From positions 1-5,070 of the forward strand of contig QJYE01000064.1 of the NCBI GenBank assembly GCA_003235785.1: a stretch of 5,070 bases of DNA, read 5' to 3'. The notes under the pieces are model-generated. The model saw only the letters and a list, made by a program, of their open reading frames with translations, had not been told where the DNA came from and searched no databases. This document shows, piece after piece, positions 1 to 5,070 of this stretch. This DNA comes from Nitrospirota bacterium (GTDB lineage Bacteria > Nitrospirota > Nitrospiria > Nitrospirales > UBA8639). The first letter of the stretch is position 1; each line of letters begins with the position of its first letter. The position numbers were made by a program, and so were the translations under genes.

Positions 1-8
1 TTCAGAAT

Positions 9-266
9 ATGTTTTTAATTTATTGGGTGGATAATCATGTGGAAATGAAGGCTTGGCAGGCAGGTCCGGCCGGCGAGCAGACCCTGGCCCTCGTTCGAGA
101 GGTGGCACAACGTATCTGCGGACCCGAGAACATAGGGTGCAAGCTTGGATGGTGCCAGGGACCGCTGCCTTATGGAGATGTGGCATTAAGACTGGAGGCT
201 TGGCAACAGTTGGTGGTTAAAGCCATGATGAATCTCAAAGAACAACCCCTTGAGATAGCAACATGA
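9..266 (+). CDS. Hypothetical protein, probably the 3' part of a longer gene
   Basis: I do not recognise this protein. From the first ATG it encodes 85 residues, ending in TGA at 264-266. The frame is open to the left edge: the two codons before the ATG are CAG and AAT, and no Shine-Dalgarno sequence fits in the eight visible bases. The ATG may therefore be an internal methionine of a longer gene. The visible part is soluble, with an amphipathic helical stretch (about residues 22-38, containing LALVREVAQRIC), then a short Cys/Gly/Trp/Pro-rich segment (about 37-57, with three cysteines and two PxGxx-like turns) and a second helix (about 58-77). There is no signal peptide or membrane segment. 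It lies 84 bp before the SH3b gene on the same strand. It could also be a spurious frame. Confidence that it is coding is moderate; confidence in the start is low. Confidence 0.45.
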   Translation: MFLIYWVDNHVEMKAWQAGPAGEQTLALVREVAQRICGPENIGCKLGWCQGPLPYGDVALRLEAWQQLVVKAMMNLKEQPLEIAT

Positions 267-334
267 TCCTACGACGTAAAGTCTCACGCCTCGGGCTGGT
301 GATCATAAGAGCCGCCTTGTTGGTTTAACGCGAG

Positions 335-342
335 AAGGAGGA
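335..342 (+). promoter_or_regulatory. Strong ribosome binding site for the SH3b gene
   Basis: AAGGAGGA is a near-perfect Shine-Dalgarno sequence. Its last G of the AGGAGG core is 9 nt before the ATG at 351, which fixes that start. It is the strongest such site in the window. Confidence 0.85.
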
Positions 343-350
343 ATCTGAAG

Positions 351-863
351 ATGAAATGGTTGGCCTTCCTATTAGTGCTCTTTATGTGGGTCATTCCTCT
401 CGAAGCGAAAGCCTCGGATCCCGGTGTCGTTGCCAGAGCTTGTGAAGTTATGAATGAACCCTTTAAGGATGCTCGAGTTGTGACTTCCTTAAAGGAAGGG
501 GATGCCGTAGAAATTTTGAAAAGGAAGGGTGGATGGTTGCAGGTATCCGGCAAGGGCAAAACCGGCTGGGTGAGGATGCTGTCTATTCGCCGTGGGGCAC
601 CAGGCGAAAAGGCGTCTGCCGTCACAGAGGCCTCAGGCGTGCTCGGTCTGGCCACCGGAAGAGCTGGCAGTGGAAATGTGGTGGCTGCGACAGGCGTGCG
701 TGGCCTCGATGAAGAGGAATTAAAACAGGCTGCGTTTAATGAAAAAGAACTGCAAACATTGAAAACCTATCGAGCTTCCAAAAAAGATGCCCAGTCGTTT
801 GCGAATCAGGCCGGGTTGCAAATACAGCAAGTTCCCTTCATGCAGCCCACGGACGGGAATTGA
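351..863 (+). CDS. Exported SH3b-domain protein (170 aa)
   Basis: This is a predicted periplasmic protein with a bacterial SH3 domain, a small beta-barrel fold used for binding peptides or peptidoglycan. Residues 1-21 form a Sec signal peptide: MK start, hydrophobic core LAFLLVLFMWVI, and an Ala-Lys-Ala cleavage site at 19-21 followed by SDP. Residues of about 25-80 match the SH3b pattern, with an early RACEVMNEP segment, a central LKEGDAVEIL strand, GGWLQV at 60-65 and the hallmark GWV at 72-74. A Gly/Ala-rich linker follows (about 82-117). The C-terminal part starts with VRGLDEEELK (117-126) and is helical; I associate this arrangement with SH3 proteins encoded beside M48 peptidases. The ATG at 351 has a near-ideal ribosome binding site. 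The M48 gene begins just downstream, so a shared transcript is likely. There is no catalytic motif, so it is more likely a binding or adaptor subunit than an enzyme. The pairing suggests a role with the peptidase, which is inference. Confidence 0.85.
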   Translation: MKWLAFLLVLFMWVIPLEAKASDPGVVARACEVMNEPFKDARVVTSLKEGDAVEILKRKGGWLQVSGKGKTGWVRMLSIRRGAPGEKASAVTEASGVLGLATGRAGSGNVVAATGVRGLDEEELKQAAFNEKELQTLKTYRASKKDAQSFANQAGLQIQQVPFMQPTDGN

Positions 864-867
864 AAAA

Positions 868-1884
868 ATGCGAAACCAGAAAAAAGAAAGAGACGGAATT
901 TTATATGAATTTATAGGGGCCAATTCCTATGTGCCTTCCATGTGCCGGGGCCTTCATGGTTTGAAAGGATTTCTTATGCCCGCATTCATACTGATCTTTG
1001 TGATCTTCGGGGTCACAACCATGACATATGCCTTTGACTTGGGGGATACATTGAGGCAATTGGGCGAATCGGAAGATACGACCACTGGAGCAATGAAAGA
1101 AGGCACTCCTGAGAAAAAGACCGGGAAGAAAGCCCCTTCGTTGACAGACTTGGCCGATCTCGTCAAAGGGACTTCCACTGAAGAGGAAATAGCCATTGGC
1201 CAAGAGATTGCCGGACGACTGCTCGGGGCCGCACCTCTGGTCCATGATGAAAAGCTTCAACGATATGTCAATAAAGTCGGAAGATGGTTAAGTCTACAAA
1301 GTGGAAGAGAGGACCTGTCTTGGTATTTTGGTGTGTTGGATTCCGATGATATCAATGCTTTTGCGGCACCGGGTGGATTTATTTTTCTGACGAAAGGGTT
1401 GTATAAGAAACTGAAATCTGAGGCTGAATTGGCGGGAGTCCTTGGGCATGAGATCGGGCATGTGGTCAAGCAGCATCACCTCACCATCATTAAGCAAAGT
1501 AAAGCGATTGATATGGGAAGCAGTCTGTTCTCCCAGAAGCTGGGAAAGATGAAAAATAAACAGGCGGGACAGGCTGTGAAAAGTCTTATTGGGAGTGGAG
1601 CCGAAATTATGGCTCGTGGGTTGGATAAAGATGCAGAATATCAGGCTGATCGGATCGGAGTGGTCGTCGCCACACGGGCAGGATATGACTCCTATGGCTT
1701 GCCGATGGTGTTACAGGAAATTGGTCATGCCAGCCTCAATGACAGTAGTGTGGCCTTGCTATTTAAGACCCATCCGCATCCAGATGCGCGGCTGGCGGAA
1801 TTGGGTGATGCCATGGGAGAGACTTTTGATAAATATTCTGAAGGGAAAGTTGTGAAGGACCGCTTTTATCGAATAGAAGAGTAA
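868..1884 (+). CDS. M48-family periplasmic zinc metallopeptidase
   Basis: This is a zinc endopeptidase of the M48 (BepA/LoiP/Oma1-like) group, whose members act in envelope protein quality control. Numbering from the ATG at 868 (338 residues), it shows the conserved NAFAAPGG loop at 163-170, the HEIGH zinc/catalytic motif at 194-198 (HExxH: His194, Glu195, His198), the third zinc ligand Glu257 in an EYQAD motif (ExxAD), and a C-terminal THPHPDAR segment from 301. The catalytic core is therefore complete. A hydrophobic stretch (LMPAFILIFVIFGV, about 36-49) ending in TYA is a signal peptide or anchor. No lipobox cysteine is present, unlike LoiP, and there is no TPR tail as in BepA. The start is uncertain. 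ATG 868 sits 4 nt after the SH3b stop and fits translational coupling, but it gives a 35-residue polar leader. ATG 940 gives a classic signal peptide. ATG 976 has the best ribosome binding site. The frame is also open upstream to an ATG at 787, which overlaps the SH3b gene and is unlikely. Function is confident; the N-terminus is not. Confidence 0.92.
   Translation: MRNQKKERDGILYEFIGANSYVPSMCRGLHGLKGFLMPAFILIFVIFGVTTMTYAFDLGDTLRQLGESEDTTTGAMKEGTPEKKTGKKAPSLTDLADLVKGTSTEEEIAIGQEIAGRLLGAAPLVHDEKLQRYVNKVGRWLSLQSGREDLSWYFGVLDSDDINAFAAPGGFIFLTKGLYKKLKSEAELAGVLGHEIGHVVKQHHLTIIKQSKAIDMGSSLFSQKLGKMKNKQAGQAVKSLIGSGAEIMARGLDKDAEYQADRIGVVVATRAGYDSYGLPMVLQEIGHASLNDSSVALLFKTHPHPDARLAELGDAMGETFDKYSEGKVVKDRFYRIEE
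964..969 (+). promoter_or_regulatory. Candidate ribosome binding site for an alternative M48 start
   Basis: AAAGGA lies 6 nt before the ATG at 976, better than anything ahead of the ATGs at 868 (weak GGGA) or 940 (none seen). If used, the protein begins MPAFILIF, directly in the hydrophobic core of the signal sequence. It would then lack the usual positive charge, which argues against this start. Confidence 0.35.
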
Positions 1885-1957
1885 AAATATTTAAACAATA
1901 CGGTGGTTGTTATAGCTATGTGTGTAACAGGCAATTTCTGAAAGGCCCTGAAAAATC

Positions 1958-2815
1958 ATGCCAGAACTTTTGACTTATAATAATGTGGCCATTCCGGCCT
2001 TCATGTACGGAACCGCATGGAAGAAGGAAGCCACTGGCCAGTTGGTTGAATTGGCCGTCAGGACTGGCTTCCGTGCGATCGATACCGCGAATCAGCTCAT
2101 CCACTATCAGGAGGCCCTGGTCGGAGAGGCCTTATTATCGTTAGCCAAAAAAGGGATTTCCCGAGATTCCCTGTTTTTGCAAACGAAATTTACCTCCACT
2201 ACGGGACAGGACCATCGGACGCCCTATGACCCATCCGCCGATCTGGCGACCCAAGTCAAGCAATCCTTCGAAAGTTCGCTGAACCATCTGCACACCGACT
2301 ATCTGAATTCCTATGTCCTCCATGGTCCTTATTCGCGTTGGGGGTTGGGAAAGGCGGATTGGGAAGTGTGGGCGGCTATGGAAGAATTTTATCGAACCGG
2401 CAAAACCAAAATCATTGGTATCAGTAACGTGCAGGCGAATCAATTACAGGAGCTGTGCAAAAAGGCTGCCGTCAAGCCGATGGTCGTACAGAACCGCTGC
2501 TATGCGGTCATGGGGTGGGATAAAGAGGTTCGGGAAATCTGCAAAAGACAGGGAATCATCTACCAAGGCTTTTCGCTTCTCACCGCCAATCAAGATGTTC
2601 TACGAGATCCTGCAGTATGGGACATTGCCAAGCGGGTAGGGGCTAACCCACTCCAAGTTATCTTTCGCTTTGCTCTACAAATTGGCATGCTTCCTCTCAC
2701 GGGCACCACCAACGAACAACACATGAAAGACGATCTAGCTGTCCTGGCCAATTTAGAGCTTTCACCTGAGGACGTTAGAACAATTGAGGCGATAGCCGTG
2801 CCGGAAGAGTCTTAA
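1958..2815 (+). CDS. Aldo/keto reductase with complete catalytic tetrad
   Basis: This is a cytosolic NAD(P)H-dependent oxidoreductase of the aldo/keto reductase superfamily (TIM barrel, 285 aa, a normal length). The tetrad is complete: Asp42 (AIDTA), Tyr50 (IHY), Lys77 (LQTKF) and His122 (VLHGP). Cofactor-binding elements follow in the usual order: GISN at 154-157, VVQNR at 176-180, YQGFSLL at 202-208, and the C-terminal LTGTTNEQHMKDDL segment at 247-260, which corresponds to the family's phosphate-binding P-G-T/S loop. Between DTA and the catalytic tyrosine there are five residues (NQLIH) rather than the usual two. Related sequences with a DTA-x5-Y spacing occur in a subgroup that I recall mainly from fungi and algae. 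The substrate cannot be read from the sequence. The ATG at 1958 follows an AAAGG 12 nt upstream, a mediocre site. The gene is 73 bp after the M48 stop and could be co-transcribed, but nothing links their functions. Confidence 0.93.
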   Translation: MPELLTYNNVAIPAFMYGTAWKKEATGQLVELAVRTGFRAIDTANQLIHYQEALVGEALLSLAKKGISRDSLFLQTKFTSTTGQDHRTPYDPSADLATQVKQSFESSLNHLHTDYLNSYVLHGPYSRWGLGKADWEVWAAMEEFYRTGKTKIIGISNVQANQLQELCKKAAVKPMVVQNRCYAVMGWDKEVREICKRQGIIYQGFSLLTANQDVLRDPAVWDIAKRVGANPLQVIFRFALQIGMLPLTGTTNEQHMKDDLAVLANLELSPEDVRTIEAIAVPEES

Positions 2816-2910
2816 CCCCAAAGATTTTCCAGGGGGAGCCAGTCAAAAATTCAGCCTTCCTTTTCATTAATCCAGAGCCCGTTTTCTACTTCACTCTCGA
2901 TGATGATCTT
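2816..2910. other. Convergent intergenic spacer, no clear terminator
   Basis: This 95 bp spacer separates the ends of the reductase and the PAP2 gene. The only self-complementary element I see is CCCC (2816-2819) with GGGG (2832-2835), four pairs around a 12 nt loop and without a following T-run. T-rich patches (2861-2870, 2907-2912) occur but are not preceded by stable stems. Transcription of the two genes must end here by a means I cannot identify, for example Rho. Confidence 0.4.
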
Positions 2911-3507
2911 TTAGATTAATAACAGACTGATGGGGAATGCGGTGCTTGAACCTAGCAAGGCACCAAAAACCAGGTCGCTAGGGTAATGGTGTCCGAGAGA
3001 TATTCGTGCCCAACCAATGACGAGGCAGATCGCGATGATAAGGGGTGAAAATTGAGGAAGCCCCATGGCCAGTGGGATGGCGACAGCTGTCGCGGTCATG
3101 GTATGTCCGCTGGGGCATGAATACTTATCCAAAACTCGTACTGATAAATTGAGGGAAGGGTCAAAATCGAAAGGACGTAAGCGCGCCAGTCGATTTTTAA
3201 TAACCGGGTAAATCCCATGGGCCATGGCGGCAGCCAATCCAGCCGAAAGCAGGATATGCCAGGAATGAAGCCCCTGAAAAGCCAGAAGGCTTAGGACGAT
3301 AAGGACATAAAGCCATCCATCCCCAAGATGGTTAATCACCAGGCTTGTTTTTCGTAAATAGGCTGCTTGTGAATTCTGGACTGCCAGGCGTACCACTCCA
3401 ATTTCCCATTCATTGCAACGGGCAAGAAAATCATGAAGGCCATGCATGGGTCGGCTTGCGGTGTAAGCATTCTGGCCGGAGGGAGGATGAGTGGTGATTT
3501 CTTTCAT
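2911..3507 (-). CDS. PAP2-family membrane phosphatase
   Basis: This is an integral membrane phosphatase of the PAP2 (type 2 phosphatidic acid phosphatase) superfamily, which removes phosphate from lipid phosphates such as phosphatidic acid or undecaprenyl pyrophosphate. All three signature motifs are present in its 198 residues: KxxxxxxRP at 104-112 (Lys104, Arg111), PSGH at 132-135 (His135), and the third motif at 167-178 (Arg168, nucleophile His174 in HHYPSD, Asp178). The serine usually before the arginine is alanine here, a common and tolerated variant. Hydrophobic segments lie at about 62-80, 84-102, 137-150, 153-167 and 179-197. The first 60 residues form a polar tail with an amphipathic helix. 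The start ATG (3505-3507 on the + strand numbering) has only a weak purine stretch upstream. It is divergent from the propeller gene and convergent with the reductase, so it is probably transcribed alone. The exact lipid substrate cannot be assigned. Confidence 0.92.
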   Translation of the reverse strand: MKEITTHPPSGQNAYTASRPMHGLHDFLARCNEWEIGVVRLAVQNSQAAYLRKTSLVINHLGDGWLYVLIVLSLLAFQGLHSWHILLSAGLAAAMAHGIYPVIKNRLARLRPFDFDPSLNLSVRVLDKYSCPSGHTMTATAVAIPLAMGLPQFSPLIIAICLVIGWARISLGHHYPSDLVFGALLGSSTAFPISLLLI

Positions 3508-3513
3508 AGCCTG

Positions 3514-3527
3514 ATCTTGATTAAGAT
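3514..3527. repeat. Short inverted repeat upstream of the PAP2 start
   Basis: ATCTTGATTAAGAT has 5 bp arms (ATCTT/AAGAT) around GATT, 7 bp upstream of the PAP2 start codon on the - strand. It could be an operator or a weak hairpin in the leader. It is short enough to occur by chance. Confidence 0.3.
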
Positions 3528-3532
3528 GGGTC

Positions 3533-3562
3533 TTCGCATTGATCCTTCGTAACCTTTACTAT
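3533..3562 (+). promoter_or_regulatory. Tentative sigma70-like promoter for the propeller gene
   Basis: TTCGCA (3533-3538, four of six matches to TTGACA) and TACTAT (3557-3562, four of six to TATAAT) are separated by 18 bp. The predicted transcript would start near 3569, about 36 nt before the ATG at 3605 and inside the inverted repeat at 3564-3583. The match is mediocre; position in a divergent spacer is the main support. Confidence 0.25.
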
Positions 3563-3563
3563 G

Positions 3564-3583
3564 TGGAACGATCAGCTGTTCCA
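3564..3583. repeat. Perfect inverted repeat, possible operator
   Basis: TGGAAC (3564-3569) and GTTCCA (3578-3583) are exact reverse complements separated by 8 bp. The repeat lies 21 bp before the propeller start and in the spacer shared with the divergent PAP2 gene. A dyad with arms spaced by about one helical turn is typical of a site for a dimeric repressor or activator. It could also form a 6 bp hairpin in the leader, but it is not followed by a T-run, so it is not a terminator. No regulator gene is in the window. Confidence 0.4.
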
Positions 3584-3593
3584 ATAATATAAC

Positions 3594-3600
3594 AGGAAAG
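3594..3600 (+). promoter_or_regulatory. Ribosome binding site for the propeller gene
   Basis: AGGAAAG contains an AGGA core ending 7 nt before the ATG at 3605. This supports that start. Confidence 0.7.
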
Positions 3601-3604
3601 TTGA

Positions 3605-4831
3605 ATGAAAGGATATCCATACGCATTTTACATTGCCCTGGATGGCAATGGGGTGAACGGATTAGAAGGCATGGCCGGTGTCTGCCTTTTTTTGTTTAAT
3701 CCCAACGATAACTCGTATGCCTATAAAATCCGTTATTATGACGGTGTGGCTGCCGGGCATTGGGTGACAGTGAATCCGGAAGGAACGGTTGGATTTTTAG
3801 GGAATGCCGGGCAGCATCTGTTGTTTTTCGATGCCCACAACCTGGAAGAAATCAATAGGATTTCCACGCTTCGTTTTGAGGTTAATGATACCTCCCTCCG
3901 CGGAAGTACCCACCTGGTGTGGCTGAACAATCATGAATTTATCACGGCGATTGGCGATTATTTCTATAAATTTAATTTGAATAATCTCACAAAGGGGGAA
4001 AGGCTCGGCCCACACAAAGTTAAACTGCCCCATGGTATGAAACTGACCGCGTCGGGCCGTTATCTCTGCTATGGCTCGATGGATAATCCTCGTTTTGATC
4101 GGCAGGGAGAAGCGCGTGAAGTGGGGATCTGGGATATGCAGACGGGGGAAGCGACCCGCCTGGAATTACCTGCCACCTGCTGGCATGTCCTGACCCATCC
4201 GAAGCAAGATTGGTTTTACGCCGTTACCTTCCGTGTTCTGCCTCAGGATTATGTTGATTACCATGAATGGGCCATGGCCTTTCTCAAAGAATATGCCTTT
4301 GAAATTGATGCAGCCAATAAGCAGGTCATTCGGCATTGGGCCACGAGTCGAGAAACACCCGCGCATATTAACTCAGATATGGCCATTTCAGATAAGGAAC
4401 TCATTTTTTGTAATGGCGGAAGTCAAACCGTTATTTGCCTTGATCTGGAATCTTTTGCCAAGTTTCGGATCATTGATGAAAAGCCGGATGCAGCAACCAC
4501 GATGCAGCATCCTCGCCAGGTGGCCACGCAAGTCTATGATGTGTTGGCGCGAGGCGGAATATTTAACAACACACGGCATATGTTAGGAGCTCTGCGCGTC
4601 AGTCGATTTTCCCTGCTTGATTCCATCTATGCCTGCCAGTTAACCCAAGATCAGTCGCTCTTATTCACGGCTAACCGTGGGCTCAATCATATTACGATTT
4701 ATGATTATCCTTCGAACACTTTGCGGCTTCGCGTGAAAATGCCGGACTTGCAGAATTATGTCTCTTACATGGGGCAAATGGCTGACCCACGCCTAGGGTT
4801 TCATCATGGGCACCTCAGAAGTTCGGTTTAG
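3605..4831 (+). CDS. Uncharacterised beta-propeller-like protein (408 aa)
   Basis: I do not recognise a named family. The protein lacks a signal peptide or membrane segment, so it is predicted to be cytosolic. The sequence consists of repeated units of four beta-strands separated by turns, readable as about seven propeller blades: roughly 5-47, 50-90, 101-131, 141-189, 192-246, 252-290 and 338-380. Each unit has a hydrophobic strand, a polar turn (NPEG, TASG, HPKQD, ISDK, TQDQ), a second strand ending in Gly/Asn/Thr, and a strand of the type LxxFDxxNLE, VGIWDMQTGE or ITIYDYPSNT. This resembles YVTN/WD40-like propellers. Five units begin with histidine at the equivalent place: His52, His103, His143, His194 and His254. 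The tail contains HHGH at 400-403. Residues of about 291-337 form an insert that breaks the repeat. The ATG at 3605 has a good ribosome binding site. It is divergent from PAP2 and probably monocistronic. A metal-binding or oxidoreductase role is possible but unproven; a purely scaffolding role is equally consistent. Confidence 0.85.
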   Translation: MKGYPYAFYIALDGNGVNGLEGMAGVCLFLFNPNDNSYAYKIRYYDGVAAGHWVTVNPEGTVGFLGNAGQHLLFFDAHNLEEINRISTLRFEVNDTSLRGSTHLVWLNNHEFITAIGDYFYKFNLNNLTKGERLGPHKVKLPHGMKLTASGRYLCYGSMDNPRFDRQGEAREVGIWDMQTGEATRLELPATCWHVLTHPKQDWFYAVTFRVLPQDYVDYHEWAMAFLKEYAFEIDAANKQVIRHWATSRETPAHINSDMAISDKELIFCNGGSQTVICLDLESFAKFRIIDEKPDAATTMQHPRQVATQVYDVLARGGIFNNTRHMLGALRVSRFSLLDSIYACQLTQDQSLLFTANRGLNHITIYDYPSNTLRLRVKMPDLQNYVSYMGQMADPRLGFHHGHLRSSV

Positions 4832-4897
4832 GCTGAGGGCTCTAACCCAGCAAACGGCTTCAAAGTCGCATAGGCTTTTATCTAATCAATGGGTTGT

Positions 4898-4915
4898 ATT
4901 GAAGAATTCATCAAT
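4898..4915. repeat. Imperfect palindrome centred on GAATTC
   Basis: ATTGAAGAATTCATCAAT is palindromic over 18 bp apart from one mismatched pair (A4903 opposite A4910). It lies 66 bp after the propeller stop codon. Confidence 0.4.
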
Positions 4916-5069
4916 TGCTTGCTCCCATTTTTCGACAATCAAAATGGGTCCAAAAACGGGAGTTCAAATTCCAACGATTCAAGACGTATTTCAACAGGGC
5001 AGTTGAAATCCTGTGCAACGTTTCGTCCCTTTGTTGGGTGAGACCCGTGATGTTTGGTCCCGTTTCGGG
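4911..5069 (-). CDS. Possible 3' end of a - strand gene (52 codons, doubtful)
   Basis: Reading leftward from the right edge, this frame is open for 52 codons and ends at a TGA complementary to 4911-4913. The conceptual product includes GLTQQRDETLHRIS and then LKYVLNRWNLNSRFW, and has a helical, moderately basic look. No start can be seen, because it would lie beyond the window. A second - strand frame is also open for 43 codons, ending at 4939-4941, so the choice between them is not secure. I match neither to a family. The inverted repeats within the segment argue for non-coding sequence. Confidence 0.2.
   Translation of the reverse strand, partial: PETGPNITGLTQQRDETLHRISTALLKYVLNRWNLNSRFWTHFDCRKMGASN
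4924..4948. repeat. Perfect 8 bp inverted repeat (CCCATTTT/AAAATGGG)
   Basis: CCCATTTT (4924-4931) and AAAATGGG (4941-4948) pair exactly around a 9 nt loop. It could form a hairpin in the 3' region of the propeller transcript. It lacks a GC-rich stem and a trailing T-run on either strand, so it is not a standard intrinsic terminator. Confidence 0.45.
4988..5009. repeat. Perfect 8 bp inverted repeat (ATTTCAAC/GTTGAAAT)
   Basis: ATTTCAAC (4988-4995) and GTTGAAAT (5002-5009) pair exactly around the 6 nt loop AGGGCA. It is the most compact hairpin in the window. No T-run follows on either strand. It could be a protein-binding dyad, an RNA hairpin or the boundary of a repeated element. Confidence 0.45.
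5036..5069. repeat. Two small GC-rich hairpins at the right edge
   Basis: GGGT-GAG-ACCC (5036-5046) and CCCG-TTT-CGGG (5059-5069) are each 4 bp stems with 3 nt loops, 12 bp apart. Individually they are too short to be significant; together with the repeats to their left they add to an impression of structured DNA or RNA. The window ends one base after the second. Confidence 0.3.
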
Positions 5070-5070
5070 C

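Larger units (their letters stand above)
4832..5070. other. Structured spacer without a convincing gene
   Basis: These 239 bases follow the propeller stop codon. On the + strand only a weak frame (4806-5006) is open. On the - strand two competing frames enter from the right edge, ending at 4939 and 4911, so the 3' end of an unseen gene is possible. The stretch is unusually rich in short inverted repeats, listed separately. I see no tRNA, no recognisable riboswitch and no stem followed by a T-run. Confidence 0.45.

Noticed and set aside
263..306. ATGATC/GATCAT inverted repeat before the SH3b gene
   Set aside because: The arms are 6 bp and 32 bp apart, and one overlaps the stop codon region of the preceding frame. 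No promoter elements are near.
787..867. Extension of the M48 gene upstream to the ATG at 787
   Set aside because: It would overlap the SH3b coding sequence by 77 bases and add a Cys/Pro/Arg-rich stretch before the signal sequence. The SH3b frame is clearly the real one there.
901..1260. Long - strand frames opposite the M48 gene and similar antisense frames elsewhere
   Set aside because: They run opposite well-supported genes with clear family motifs, have no ribosome binding sites that I can see, and give low-complexity or unrecognisable products.
1907..1929. Inverted repeat TGTTA/TAACA between the M48 and reductase genes
   Set aside because: Only 5 AT-rich base pairs around a 12 nt loop, so it is likely to be chance.
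4832..4851. Possible terminator stem just after the propeller stop (GCTG-A-GGG with CCCAGC)
   Set aside because: The stem needs a bulged A and is not followed by a T-run; AAACGG follows instead.
4806..5006. A + strand frame of 66 codons overlapping the end of the propeller gene, with AGGG 7 nt before its ATG
   Set aside because: The product is Ser/Gln-rich without a recognisable fold, it runs through several inverted repeats, and most of it lies in what looks like non-coding spacer. A real small gene is not excluded, but the support is too thin.
1..5070. CRISPR array, tRNA, rRNA, transposase or defence-system genes
   Set aside because: I looked for regularly spaced repeats, cloverleaf-like sequences and catalytic motifs of these systems on both strands and found none.

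Overview
This 5.07 kb window looks like ordinary chromosome from a Gram-negative bacterium with roughly balanced base composition. Two predicted Sec-exported proteins (an SH3b protein and an M48 metallopeptidase) point to a periplasm. The SH3b/M48 tandem is a pairing I associate with Nitrospira-like and some proteobacterial genomes. That taxonomic hint is weak, and no rRNA, tRNA or other marker gene is present to settle it.

Layout: (1) 1-266, the end of an unrecognised + strand reading frame that is open to the left edge. (2) 351-1884, an SH3b-domain exported protein followed closely by a zinc metallopeptidase, probably one transcription unit acting in the envelope. (3) 1958-2815, an NADPH-type aldo/keto reductase with a complete catalytic tetrad and a three-residue insertion just before the catalytic tyrosine. 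(4) 2911-3507 on the - strand, a PAP2-type membrane phosphatase, convergent with the reductase. (5) 3605-4831 on the + strand, a 408-residue cytosolic protein of unknown function that reads as a beta-propeller with histidines recurring at equivalent blade positions. It is divergent from the phosphatase across a 97 bp spacer that holds a perfect inverted repeat. (6) 4832-5070, a spacer without a convincing gene but dense in short inverted repeats.

Only the SH3b/M48 pair has a clear shared role: envelope protein surveillance or turnover. The reductase, phosphatase and propeller look like independent housekeeping or accessory genes. I found no CRISPR array, transposase, toxin-antitoxin pair, phage gene or defence system. 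The least explained elements are the histidine-patterned propeller and the structured spacer at the right edge. I do not see convincing evidence of a new multi-gene system.
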